Shown here one piece after another: positions 26,701 to 34,980 of a stretch of 64,000 bases of DNA. This stretch comes from Bdellovibrionales bacterium RIFOXYC1_FULL_37_79 (GTDB lineage: Bacteria; Bdellovibrionota; Bacteriovoracia; Bacteriovoracales; Bacteriovoracaceae). A program made the position numbers and the translations under genes. Numbering within the stretch: position 1 is the first letter of the stretch; every line of letters begins with the position of its first letter. The notes under the pieces are model-generated. The model made no database searches. It saw only the letters and a list, made by a program, of their open reading frames with translations, and was not told the origin of the DNA. The DNA is taken from contig MEQB01000031.1 of the NCBI GenBank assembly GCA_001770015.1, positions 1 to 64,000 of the forward strand, written 5' to 3'.

Positions 26701-27144
26701 ATGTTAAGTGAATCAGGACTTATCGACAAATTTCAAAAAATAGAAGCTCTGTTTCTTGGAGCTACGACCCTAGGAGAAAAGACAGCTGCGGCAATTGCGA
26801 TGGCCAATATTCAAAACAGGCTGGACAACTATAAAAAAGAAGAGCCCGCCACCGAGTGGAGTTTTAAATTTGGAAACCATTTTGAAAAAAAATTATTCAA
26901 AGCATTATTAACTAAATATAATCTGACATCATATCGCTATAAAGGACAACGATATACCACTGTAATGGTTCTAACTACTCACTCTTTTGTTAATAAAATC
27001 CTTTGGCCACAATATCTTGAAATGTGCAAGATACTTCGCAGCCACTTAAATGACGTTACCGATGACGTTATCAAAAAAACTTTTGGACAAGAGGAAACTG
27101 AAGATGAAATTAGAGAAGAAGTTGCCCAAATATCTTACCAGTAA
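26701..27144 (+). CDS. Hypothetical protein, DUF2786-like N-terminus
   Basis: A 147-residue protein. The first 45 residues (IDKFQKIEALFLGATTLGEK then AAAIAMANIQNRLDN) resemble the helical repeat at the start of DUF2786-type proteins, but the match is weak. The rest is basic then acidic at the C-terminus. It is soluble and stands alone, with no recognised active site. Confidence 0.65.
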   Translation: MLSESGLIDKFQKIEALFLGATTLGEKTAAAIAMANIQNRLDNYKKEEPATEWSFKFGNHFEKKLFKALLTKYNLTSYRYKGQRYTTVMVLTTHSFVNKILWPQYLEMCKILRSHLNDVTDDVIKKTFGQEETEDEIREEVAQISYQ

Positions 27145-27382
27145 TAAAATTTACAGAAAAGTTAAAAATATGCTTACCATTTTCATCTAAAAGTTTTTCT
27201 TTACACAAGTTTGAAAAAAAGTCTTTGTAAGGATCAACTTTACAAGAAATTTTACTTCACTAATCTTGGATATTGATATTTTCAAAAAGATAATTTCGAT
27301 ATTTTTAATCGTCCCCCAATTATTTTAAAAATTGCTGAGCATAACCGCGTGAAATTACAAGAAGATGATTTGCATGTAAAAA

Positions 27383-27394
27383 TGAACACGTTCA
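27383..27394. promoter_or_regulatory. Operator site 1, TGAACACGTTCA
   Basis: An inverted repeat TGAAC-AC-GTTCA, repeated exactly at 27446-27457 (63 bp apart). The 5-2-5 dyad is typical of TetR-type repressor sites. It lies upstream of the candidate -35 element. Confidence 0.6.
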
Positions 27395-27403
27395 ATAAAC
27401 ATG

Positions 27404-27432
27404 TTGACCTCCTCAAAAAACCAGTGTACAAA
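27404..27432 (+). promoter_or_regulatory. Candidate promoter of the 27499 gene
   Basis: TTGACC at 27404-27409 and TACAAA at 27427-27432 are separated by 17 bp, a good sigma-70-like layout. The promoter sits between two identical operators, so a repressor could loop or block it. Confidence 0.5.
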
Positions 27433-27445
27433 CCACTCATAAAAA

Positions 27446-27457
27446 TGAACACGTTCA
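27446..27457. promoter_or_regulatory. Operator site 2, TGAACACGTTCA
   Basis: The second identical site, here extended to ATGAACACGTTCAT. It lies just downstream of the candidate -10 box, where a bound repressor would block transcription start. Confidence 0.6.
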
Positions 27458-27498
27458 TATAGAATGGTTCAATTAACAATTAAACTACGAGGTGTATT

Positions 27499-28182
27499 AT
27501 GAAAAACGGTTTTAAAATTTTAACAATTGCATTATTAATTACATTGTCTTCAAATATTTTTGGAGCGGGTGTAACCACATTAAAGTTAACCGGTAATATT
27601 AAAAAAAACATTTTCCTTTATGCACATGTTAGTTATAGTGCTAAAAATAAATTCATTCCAGGTTGTGGTAAAACCGAATTAAATACTGATGGTGAATATG
27701 TGCCATCCCTAAACATATACAGAGATGGAAATTCTTTTGGGGATACCTTTTATCCTACAATTGATGAAAAGGGGCGATATTCTTTAGAAATAAAATATAA
27801 GAAAGAAAAACATGGTTTGTGTGGATGGAAAATTGAAAGCATGAATATTTTTTGGTCCGATAGACCATTTCGGGCAAATACCAAAGATACTCTCGGGAGA
27901 AATGCCTACCAAATGAGTCTTACGCAGGCAAATGATTCTAATATTGCAGGGAACTTTTTGGATTTGACAACTTTAAGATGTAAAATGATTCCAGTAATCT
28001 ACGTGGGAAATGTTTCGAATGGATTTAAACCTGGATGTTTAAATGATTTTAATCAGGAGAATGATTTTCTCAACAATGACTACGGGACTTATAGGATTCA
28101 ATATTCTTTAACTTCATTTCATTATGACATCAAGAATAATGATGACAAAGACGTCAATATTGATTTTACATTAATTGAATAG
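27499..28182 (+). CDS. Secreted hypothetical protein under operator control
   Basis: A 227-residue protein with signal peptide MKNGFKILTIALLITLSSN ending near FGAG. The mature domain has several Cys (GCGKT, GLCGWK, LRCKM, PGCLND), suggesting disulfides in the periplasm, and looks beta-rich. Ribosome site and ATG are good. Two TGAAC..GTTCA operators upstream imply tight control by a regulator not encoded nearby. The family is not recognised. Confidence 0.75.
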   Translation: MKNGFKILTIALLITLSSNIFGAGVTTLKLTGNIKKNIFLYAHVSYSAKNKFIPGCGKTELNTDGEYVPSLNIYRDGNSFGDTFYPTIDEKGRYSLEIKYKKEKHGLCGWKIESMNIFWSDRPFRANTKDTLGRNAYQMSLTQANDSNIAGNFLDLTTLRCKMIPVIYVGNVSNGFKPGCLNDFNQENDFLNNDYGTYRIQYSLTSFHYDIKNNDDKDVNIDFTLIE

Positions 28183-28253
28183 TGGTTTAAAGAAGTACAA
28201 GATGTATTGCGAAAGAATAAGATCCTGTATGAGTATCTATTCAGACATTGCAT

Positions 28254-28279
28254 AAGGGAGGAGTAAAAACTTCTCCCTT
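28254..28279 (+). terminator. Hairpin terminator between convergent genes
   Basis: AAGGGAGGAGT (28254-28264) pairs with ACTTCTCCCTT (28269-28279) across a 4-A loop, followed by AATTTTGG. It should end the secreted-protein transcript and may also serve the convergent cysS operon. Confidence 0.55.
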
Positions 28280-28328
28280 AATTTTGGGGCAATGACTACC
28301 AAATCATTCATCCAATACTTACCACCAA

Positions 28329-29747
28329 TTAACCTTTCTTAATTTTTATCCCCTCTTTCCTATCTTCAATTAAATATCCAAGCTCTTTGATCTTTAACCG
28401 AATACTATCTGCTCGTACGAAATTTTTTTCACTTTTGGCCTTGGACCTCTCTAAAACAAGCTGACGCACTTCTTCTGGAACCTTCTCTATCTTCTCTATT
28501 TTTTTTAAACTCTCCACAAGATCAAGTCCCAGGAGAGCATCAAATACATCAAGCGATGCAATTTTGGTTGAGGCATTAACTGAATAATCTTTAAGAAGCG
28601 TAAAAAGATAGGCCAGTGTCTCTGAGGAGTTTAGATCATTGTTGATAATTTTTTTGATTTTACCCCTAATCGCTATCAGCTTTTCATTTTCAACTTGCAA
28701 ATCTTTTGATTCGGCCATTAATCTCCTTAATTTTGCAATCAACCCAATATAACCCTGTTGGGCAGCATCAAGTGACTCATAAGAAAAATTTAATTTACTC
28801 CGGTAATGGGAACCCAGACAATAAAAACGATAGGCCAAGGGTAAATAACCTTTTGATTTAAGCAGCGAAAGAGTCAGAAATTCCCCTGTTGACTTACTCA
28901 TCTTTCCGGATTGATCGATTAAAAACTCTGAGTGCATCCAATAACGGACCCACCTTTTTTTTGTCAGAGGTTCAACCTGCGCAATCTCATTGCTATGATG
29001 TATTTTAATATGATCAACTCCTCCGCAATGAATATCAATTTCTTCACCCAAGTGTTTCAAAGCCATCGCACTACACTCAATATGCCACCCGGGAAATCCC
29101 ATTCCCCAAGGAGAAGGCCATTGCATAAGACGTTTTTTGTTTTGAGGTGACACTTTCCAGAGAGCAAAGTCACTAATATTCTTTTTACCTTCAGTAAAAT
29201 TTATTCGTGCCCCGGCTTTTAACTCTTCTAAATTTTGTCCTCCAAGCCTGTTGTAATCTTTAAATTTGAAAGTATCGTAATAGATGCCATCATTTTCAAT
29301 TTTATAAGCAAGTCCTGCCTCTTCTAACCGCTTCACAAGTTCAATCTGTTCATCAATATGATCTGTGGCCTTACTCCAAAGCGTAGGCTTAGTAATATTG
29401 AGTTCTTGGAAATCATTCATAAAGGCATCGGTGTACTTTTGGGCAACCTCCCAAATTGTTGCTCCTTCTTTGGCTGCGCTTAACTCCATCTTATCATCAC
29501 CAGAGTCTTCATCGCTCGTGAGATGACCAACATCCGTTATATTGATCACATGTTTGATTTTAAAACCATTAAATTTTAGGGCCCGCACCAAAAGGTCTTG
29601 ATTGATGTACGTTCGCAAATTACCGATATGTGCGTAATTATAAACAGTGGGGCCACACGCATATATTTTGACCAGTTGATTACTTAGGGGAATAAAAGGA
29701 ACAATCTTGCGTTCAATGGTATTATAAAGTTCAAGTGTTTCTGACAT
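28329..29747 (-). CDS. cysS: Cysteinyl-tRNA synthetase
   Basis: A 472-residue class I synthetase that charges tRNA-Cys. CGPTVYNYAHIGN (31-43) holds a zinc Cys and the HIGH-type motif; GWHIECSAM supplies a further zinc Cys; HHSNEIAQ is the zinc/active-site stretch; KMSKSTG is the KMSKS loop. The length is normal. It starts 16 bp after aspS on the same strand, so both are read from the aspS promoter and share its leader attenuator. Confidence 0.97.
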   Translation of the reverse strand: MSETLELYNTIERKIVPFIPLSNQLVKIYACGPTVYNYAHIGNLRTYINQDLLVRALKFNGFKIKHVINITDVGHLTSDEDSGDDKMELSAAKEGATIWEVAQKYTDAFMNDFQELNITKPTLWSKATDHIDEQIELVKRLEEAGLAYKIENDGIYYDTFKFKDYNRLGGQNLEELKAGARINFTEGKKNISDFALWKVSPQNKKRLMQWPSPWGMGFPGWHIECSAMALKHLGEEIDIHCGGVDHIKIHHSNEIAQVEPLTKKRWVRYWMHSEFLIDQSGKMSKSTGEFLTLSLLKSKGYLPLAYRFYCLGSHYRSKLNFSYESLDAAQQGYIGLIAKLRRLMAESKDLQVENEKLIAIRGKIKKIINNDLNSSETLAYLFTLLKDYSVNASTKIASLDVFDALLGLDLVESLKKIEKIEKVPEEVRQLVLERSKAKSEKNFVRADSIRLKIKELGYLIEDRKEGIKIKKG

Positions 29748-29763
29748 GCAATCTCCTACAATT

Positions 29764-31035
29764 TTATGGGAACAATCTCGTCACATCTCTTGGAAACATT
29801 GTCGCTTCCTTAATGTTATTAAGGCCAATAATTTTTTGCGTAAAACGTTCAAGACCTAAACCCAAACCGCCATGTGGTGGTAAACCGTATTTATGGGCTT
29901 CAGAATAAAAAGCAAACTCTTCAACGTTCATTTCACGGTGTTTCATTTTTTCTAAAAGTTCCTGGTACTCATGTATACGCTGTCCACCTGTCGTCACCTC
30001 CATCCCTCTAAATAATAAGTCAAAACTTTCCGTTTCTTCTCTATTATTTGGATTTTCCTTCGCATAAAATGGTCTTTTCGCTGTAGGGTAATGAGTGACA
30101 AAAACAAATTCGGAACCAGTTTTCTCCTTAATGAGTTCACATATTTTAATTTCCTCAATAGGCGAAAGGTCAAGCTCTTTTCTTTCATCTATCCCGCACT
30201 CCTTAAAAACCAATTCTTTTGCTTCAGAAAATACTAACATAGGAATTTTATTAATTACCGGCAAAGTTATTTGTAAAAGATCAAGTTCATATGAGCAACG
30301 GGACCCGATTGTCCATATTATTTCTTTTAAAATTTCTTCTTCGGTTTTCATGATTTCATAGAAACTTCTAATCGGTCCCATTTCCATATCCATAGAGGTA
30401 TATTCATTGATGTGACGATTAGTATTATGCTTTTCAGCACGAAAGACCGGGCCTATCTCAAAAACTTTTTGAAATACACCACAACAAAATTCTTTATAAA
30501 ATTGAGGACTTTGAGCAAGATAGGCTTTCGAACCAAAATAATTAAGTTCAAAGATATTTGCGCCACCTTCTGCTCCAGCTTTCACAATCTTAGGAGTTCG
30601 TATCTCCGTAAAGCCATTATTTTGAAGATAAGAACGAAAACCGATAACTATTGCCTCTTGAATTTTAAAGATGGCCTTAATTTTAGGATGTCTCATGGAA
30701 AGGGCACGCATATCAAAAAGGACATTGTTACCAATGTTCAAATCTTTTTTAGTAATATCAAAAGGAAATGATTCTGACGGAGTGGACATCACCTGCAAGG
30801 TTGTCAGTTTAAGCTCTAAATCATTTGAAAAAATCAATTTATCCTTAATCTGAGCTTTTTGAAATATACCTGTAAAAAAAACTGCCGATTGCTCTCTCAC
30901 TTTTTCAGGAAGTTCTCCTTCTAAAATAGCCTGAATGATTTTTCCATCGAGAATGATATGCAAAAATGAAAAGCCTTTCAACTGCTTGATGCGATAGATA
31001 ATTCCTGTCGCACTTATTTTCTCATTCTCTTTCAT
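29764..31035 (-). CDS. aspS: Aspartyl-tRNA synthetase, archaeal/eukaryotic type
   Basis: A 423-residue class II synthetase. An OB-fold anticodon domain (about 1-110) precedes the catalytic core with motif 2 GPVFRAEKHNTNRHINEYTS, the flipping-loop region, SFDLLFRGMEVTTGGQRIHE and motif 3 GLGLGLERF. It lacks the GAD insertion of the roughly 590-residue bacterial enzyme, and these motifs fit archaeal AspRS better than AsnRS. Such enzymes are often non-discriminating (they also charge tRNA-Asn). GGGAGGG lies just before ATG 31035. It is preceded by a terminator and a Cys/Asp-rich leader ORF. Confidence 0.93.
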   Translation of the reverse strand: MKENEKISATGIIYRIKQLKGFSFLHIILDGKIIQAILEGELPEKVREQSAVFFTGIFQKAQIKDKLIFSNDLELKLTTLQVMSTPSESFPFDITKKDLNIGNNVLFDMRALSMRHPKIKAIFKIQEAIVIGFRSYLQNNGFTEIRTPKIVKAGAEGGANIFELNYFGSKAYLAQSPQFYKEFCCGVFQKVFEIGPVFRAEKHNTNRHINEYTSMDMEMGPIRSFYEIMKTEEEILKEIIWTIGSRCSYELDLLQITLPVINKIPMLVFSEAKELVFKECGIDERKELDLSPIEEIKICELIKEKTGSEFVFVTHYPTAKRPFYAKENPNNREETESFDLLFRGMEVTTGGQRIHEYQELLEKMKHREMNVEEFAFYSEAHKYGLPPHGGLGLGLERFTQKIIGLNNIKEATMFPRDVTRLFP

Positions 31036-31052
31036 TTTACCCTCCCAAAAGC

Positions 31053-31077
31053 AAAAAAGCCTCGATTATTCGAGGCC
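31053..31077 (-). terminator. Intrinsic terminator directly before aspS (attenuator)
   Basis: On the minus strand GCCTCGA, loop ATAA, TCGAGGC is followed by six U (31058-31053), a canonical intrinsic terminator. It ends only about 17 bp before the aspS start, with the aspS ribosome site in between. A segment UGAGGUC inside the leader ORF (31123-31129) can pair with GGCCUCG (31071-31077), competing with this hairpin. Confidence 0.85.
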
Positions 31078-31104
31078 TTTACTTAGTGATGTTATTTTTT
31101 AATT

Positions 31105-31206
31105 TTATGCACACCCAAGCATGACCTCATTTATAATCGAATCATCGCAATCACAATACTGTGATGTTGGAAAAGAAAAAATAAGTGATGTGCTGAAGTT
31201 CAACAT
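31105..31206 (-). CDS. Cys/Asp-codon leader peptide of the aspS-cysS operon
   Basis: A 33-codon ORF from ATG 31206 to TAA 31105, too short for standard gene calls. Codons 17-23 read YCDCDDS, that is Cys-Asp-Cys-Asp-Asp in a row (31155-31141). The downstream operon encodes exactly AspRS and CysRS. Ribosome stalling there when charged tRNA is short would leave UGAGGUC, about 12 nt further on, free to disrupt the terminator. An in-frame ATG at 31215 is an alternative start. No ribosome site is seen; the predicted transcription start falls at or next to ATG 31206, so translation may be leaderless. Confidence 0.7.
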   Translation of the reverse strand: MLNFSTSLIFSFPTSQYCDCDDSIINEVMLGCA

Positions 31207-31213
31207 ATAAACC

Positions 31214-31242
31214 ATTATTTCACTAAAAATTGAAATAATCAA
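31214..31242 (-). promoter_or_regulatory. Candidate promoter of the leader-aspS-cysS unit
   Basis: On the minus strand TTGATT (31242-31237) and AATAAT (31219-31214) are separated by 17 bp, close to sigma-70 consensus. Transcription would start about 7 nt downstream, almost on the leader ATG. Confidence 0.5.
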
Positions 31243-31284
31243 CAAGAGAAATTTTGAGAAAATAAATCATTAAACTCTAAATCC

Positions 31285-31764
31285 TTATTGAGTTATTCCT
31301 GGTTCTTTTTTCATTCTATAAAAACCATCTTTTTGTGAAATTATTTTCCAATCATGCTTTTCATAAAATTTTAAAGCATTTAGATTCTTTGAAAAAACAT
31401 TAAGCTCAAAGTGTGAACACTTATATTTCTTCAATAAATCCAGTGCATACTTTTCTAATTTTTTCCCAAGACCTTGTCTGCGAAAAACCGGCAAAAGATA
31501 GATAAAGGTGACAAAGCCAACTGCCGGATAACCTTTTCGAGGAAATACGTCTAAGAAACCAATAATTTTTTGATCCAAAAAAGCAAAGACCGAAAAATCA
31601 GGACTTATTTCTTGCCGCACTTTAATTGCCGTGCGGTAGGCGTCAAACTCCTCATCCTCCAGCTTCATCCCGCCAATCCCCTTAGTATCTGCGAGAAATT
31701 CTCTAACTAAATTTTGCTCATCCTTATTTTCAATATTTATTGGCCTAAAAAGAATACTTTTCAT
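31285..31764 (-). CDS. GNAT-family N-acetyltransferase
   Basis: A 159-residue acetyltransferase. The acetyl-CoA loop is FRRQGLGKKLEKYALDLL (about 101-118), followed by NVFSKNLNALKFYEKHDWK, the usual GNAT C-terminal strand and helix. The substrate is unknown. It ends about 45 bp before the candidate aspS promoter region and is a separate unit upstream of it. The 287-bp gap to copA holds no gene that I credit. Confidence 0.88.
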   Translation of the reverse strand: MKSILFRPINIENKDEQNLVREFLADTKGIGGMKLEDEEFDAYRTAIKVRQEISPDFSVFAFLDQKIIGFLDVFPRKGYPAVGFVTFIYLLPVFRRQGLGKKLEKYALDLLKKYKCSHFELNVFSKNLNALKFYEKHDWKIISQKDGFYRMKKEPGITQ

Positions 31765-32051
31765 TATTTTCTAGCTCTCTATAATCATTTGATACCTGAC
31801 ACAGCAAAATGCATTTGAGTAACCAACCTTATTTCTTTGAAAATTTATATCAAAAACATTGGGTGTAATCAATACCACAAAATAGTCACTAAGAAGATTG
31901 AAAAACTTGTAAGTTATGCCTTGATTTTGATTAAGGATTGCTTTCGATGGAACAAATGGCTCCCTGATAATTATGCAAATCAGTTCAATAATTGTATAAC
32001 GGTTCTCATTCACTTTTTGATAAACTATGGTAGTAAGAGAAGGGAGGTAAT

Positions 32052-34274
32052 ATGCAATCACAGATCACATTAAATACCACCGAAAAATATACCGTCGCAG
32101 GCATGAGTTGTGCCTCATGCGCAGCAAATATTGAAAAAAAATTAAATAGCACCTCAGGTATAATAAAAGCCGAGGTCAACTTCCCCATCAAATTGGCATC
32201 CATTGAATTTGACGCTAAAAAAATAGCAGAAAAAGACATCAAAAAATTGGTCAAAGCCTGGGGTTATGAAATTCACAATCAAACCCAAAACAGTACTAAA
32301 GATGAGGAGGAAATTTCTAAAAAATATATTAAGGGACTAAAAAGCAATACCCTCTTTTCAATGATTCTTTCCATTCCTATTGTCATATTAAGTATGTTCT
32401 TTCACGATTCAATTCCTTACTCAAACTGGATTCAACTCATTCTTGCCAGTGTTGTACTATTCATCTTCGGTCGATCATTTTTTATCAACGCCTTCAAACA
32501 AACAGTTCATCTGAGCGCAAATATGGATTCACTGGTGGCATTAAGTACTGGCATCGCCTTTTTATACAGCACCTTTAATACCATCTATCCTGAATTTCTT
32601 TTAGGGCGTGGATTAACCCCGCACGTCTATTTTGAAGCAGCGGTAGTTATCATAACTTTTATTCTACTAGGACGAACCCTGGAAGAAAATGCAAAATCCC
32701 ACACTACTTCGGCCATAAAAAAACTGATGAATCTCACTCCTTCCACGGTAACCAAAATTTCAAAAGATCACCAAGAAGTTGTCAATCTAAACGAAATAAT
32801 TGTCGGCGATATTTTAATAATAAGACCAGGGGAAAGAATCCCACTGGATGGAACCGTAAAGTCTGGCGAATCTTATATTGATGAAAGCATGATCAGTGGT
32901 GAAGCTGTTCCGGTTAAAAAAAAGTTAGGTGCTAAAATTTATGCCGGAACCCTAAATCAAAACGGCAGTTTTATATTTGAAGTCAATGAAATTGGAGAAC
33001 ATACTGTATTGGGTAAAATCATCAAACTGGTGCAAGAGGCCCAGTCAAGTAAAGCTCCCGTACAACGTCTGGTTGACAAGATTGCCTCCATATTTGTCCC
33101 CACTATTATGGGGATCTCCATCATAACCCTGGTGCTTTGGCTTGTGCTGGGACAAGAACAGGCCTTGACTCAAGGTCTACTTGCCATGGTAACGGTTTTA
33201 ATCATCGCTTGTCCGTGTGCCTTGGGACTTGCCACTCCCACCGCCATAATGGTTGGAATCGGAAAAGGTGCTGAGCAAGGAATTCTGATCAAAAATGCGG
33301 AAGGGTTGGAATTAATTCAAAAAGTTGATACTATCATTTTCGACAAAACGGGGACCCTTACCGTTGGTAAACCAGAAGTATCAAAAATAATATGGAATAC
33401 TGATGAGGAAAAAAAATATTCATTCATCATTTATTCCATAGAAAAACTATCAGAGCATCCTTTGGCGAGTGCAATTACCAAACACTTTGATAAAGATGAT
33501 ATAAAAGCAACCGCTCTCACCGATTTCAACAACCTCCCTGGACTTGGAGTATCGGCAAATGTTCAGGGGCAACAGTACATAATTGGGAACAAGAAAATTA
33601 TTAACTCTAAAAATATCACCATTAGTGAGCGCATACTAAATGAAATAAAGACCCTAGAAGCTGAGGCCAATACTCTCGTTTACTTTACTGATACCACTAG
33701 GCTGCTGGCGGTTTTTTCAATTGCCGACCAAATCAAAGACTCCGCCAAAAATGCAATCGAAAAAATAAAAGAGATGAAAATAACACCGTACCTGCTTACT
33801 GGGGATGGATACTATGTTGCCCAAAAAGTAGCCGCTTATCTGGGAATAGAAGATTTTAAAGCAGAGGCATTTCCAAACGATAAATATGAATTCATCAAGG
33901 AACTTAAATCACAAAATAAGATTGTGGCCATGGTAGGAGATGGTATCAATGACTCTCAAGCACTTGCCAAAGCGGATGTCAGCATTGCCATGGGCAAGGG
34001 ATCAGACATTGCAATTGATGTGGCCCAGATAACCCTTCTATCCTCTGACCTACGGAAAATTCCAAAAGCAATTGAATTATCTAAACACACAGTTGCTACC
34101 ATCAAGCAAAACCTATTTTGGGCCTTCATATACAACATCCTGGCAATTCCAGTTGCTGCTGGACTTTTCTATCCTTTATTTCAATTTCAAATCAATCCAA
34201 TGATTGCTGGGGCGGCGATGGCATTTAGTTCTGTTTCGGTAGTACTCAATTCCCTTCGGCTTAAAACCAAGTAA
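32052..34274 (+). CDS. copA: Copper-exporting P1B-type ATPase
   Basis: A 740-residue membrane pump with one N-terminal metal-binding domain (GMSCASC, 17-23). The transport motif is CPC in ACPCALGLATP (387-389), the phosphorylated Asp is in DKTGTLT (near 431), the phosphatase motif is ISGEAVP, and the hinge is GDGINDSQAL (near 629). There are eight membrane helices. The CPC plus CASC set indicates Cu(I) export from the cytoplasm. A ribosome site GGGAGG precedes ATG. Confidence 0.95.
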   Translation: MQSQITLNTTEKYTVAGMSCASCAANIEKKLNSTSGIIKAEVNFPIKLASIEFDAKKIAEKDIKKLVKAWGYEIHNQTQNSTKDEEEISKKYIKGLKSNTLFSMILSIPIVILSMFFHDSIPYSNWIQLILASVVLFIFGRSFFINAFKQTVHLSANMDSLVALSTGIAFLYSTFNTIYPEFLLGRGLTPHVYFEAAVVIITFILLGRTLEENAKSHTTSAIKKLMNLTPSTVTKISKDHQEVVNLNEIIVGDILIIRPGERIPLDGTVKSGESYIDESMISGEAVPVKKKLGAKIYAGTLNQNGSFIFEVNEIGEHTVLGKIIKLVQEAQSSKAPVQRLVDKIASIFVPTIMGISIITLVLWLVLGQEQALTQGLLAMVTVLIIACPCALGLATPTAIMVGIGKGAEQGILIKNAEGLELIQKVDTIIFDKTGTLTVGKPEVSKIIWNTDEEKKYSFIIYSIEKLSEHPLASAITKHFDKDDIKATALTDFNNLPGLGVSANVQGQQYIIGNKKIINSKNITISERILNEIKTLEAEANTLVYFTDTTRLLAVFSIADQIKDSAKNAIEKIKEMKITPYLLTGDGYYVAQKVAAYLGIEDFKAEAFPNDKYEFIKELKSQNKIVAMVGDGINDSQALAKADVSIAMGKGSDIAIDVAQITLLSSDLRKIPKAIELSKHTVATIKQNLFWAFIYNILAIPVAAGLFYPLFQFQINPMIAGAAMAFSSVSVVLNSLRLKTK

Positions 34275-34331
34275 AAAATAATAAGCAAGGCCTCAATTTT
34301 TTTTAAATACATATTTGAAAGCACGACATGA

Positions 34332-34757
34332 TCAATTACTTGTTTTTTTCTTGGGCAGTTTGAGTCTTTTAGTCTTGTTTTTAATCAACTCTTTTTTCAG
34401 GATAGATATTATCTGGCCTAGAAAAAGTTCATCATCAGGCAACGGGAGATTGCATTCTGGATGCATATTTTCGCCATCATCGTCATCTTCTTCTTTCTCA
34501 TCTTCATCTTCTTCTTCCAGACCGTTACGTTTATTGGCCATCGAATCACAACCTGATCTTATCAAATCCTCTAAGATGGACAGTTCCTCTGAAATTGTTT
34601 TTAGCAACTGTCCAATACCATAAAACTCATCACTATCAAGACAAATTTCCTTCTGATCTTGCGTAAACAAACTTCCAATTCCCTTTAAACTACCGCTGGC
34701 AATCCAAAGGCGTTCGCATATTTTATCCAGGAGTTTGTTATTATCTAAATGTCCCAA
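34332..34757 (-). CDS. Hypothetical protein with acidic central tract
   Basis: A 141-residue soluble protein. The first 75 residues look helical; a run of Glu/Asp (about residues 80-95, EEEDEDEKEEDDDD) is followed by HPEC and a basic Lys-rich C-terminus. The convergent copA gene ends 58 bp away. It has no recognised domain. The acidic/basic halves suggest a nucleic-acid or protein-binding role, unproven. Confidence 0.6.
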   Translation of the reverse strand: MGHLDNNKLLDKICERLWIASGSLKGIGSLFTQDQKEICLDSDEFYGIGQLLKTISEELSILEDLIRSGCDSMANKRNGLEEEDEDEKEEDDDDGENMHPECNLPLPDDELFLGQIISILKKELIKNKTKRLKLPKKKTSN

Positions 34758-34980
34758 GGTTGTTCCTTTTTTATTAAGAAGAATGTTGGAGGATTATTAT
34801 GACAATTGCATAACCGTCATCCTTCAAAACGACCTAACTAATTCAATTTAAAAAAGCCCAATGCCAGTCAGGTAAATTTTTGCACCAAGAGATTCGATGG
34901 TCTCAAGAAACTTTCCAGGCTACATTTTATACAATTAATGGTAACATTTATCATCATCATGATTTTGAAAGGATACCGAC

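Larger units (their letters stand above)
27145..27498. other. Intergenic region with two TGAAC..GTTCA operators
   Basis: This 354-bp gap holds no gene that I credit. Its right half carries two identical inverted-repeat sites and a plausible promoter for the secreted-protein gene at 27499. The left half is AT-rich with nothing recognised. Confidence 0.45.

Noticed and set aside
31053-31285. T-box riboswitch before aspS
   Set aside because: There is no T-box motif or specifier stem-loop that I can see; a coding leader with Cys/Asp codons explains the terminator better.
31771-32061. 96-codon minus-strand ORF upstream of copA
   Set aside because: It overlaps the well-supported copA start, has no ribosome site and no family resemblance.
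34315-34623. Ser-rich plus-strand ORF of 102 codons
   Set aside because: It is the shadow of the acidic tract in the minus-strand gene at 34332-34757.
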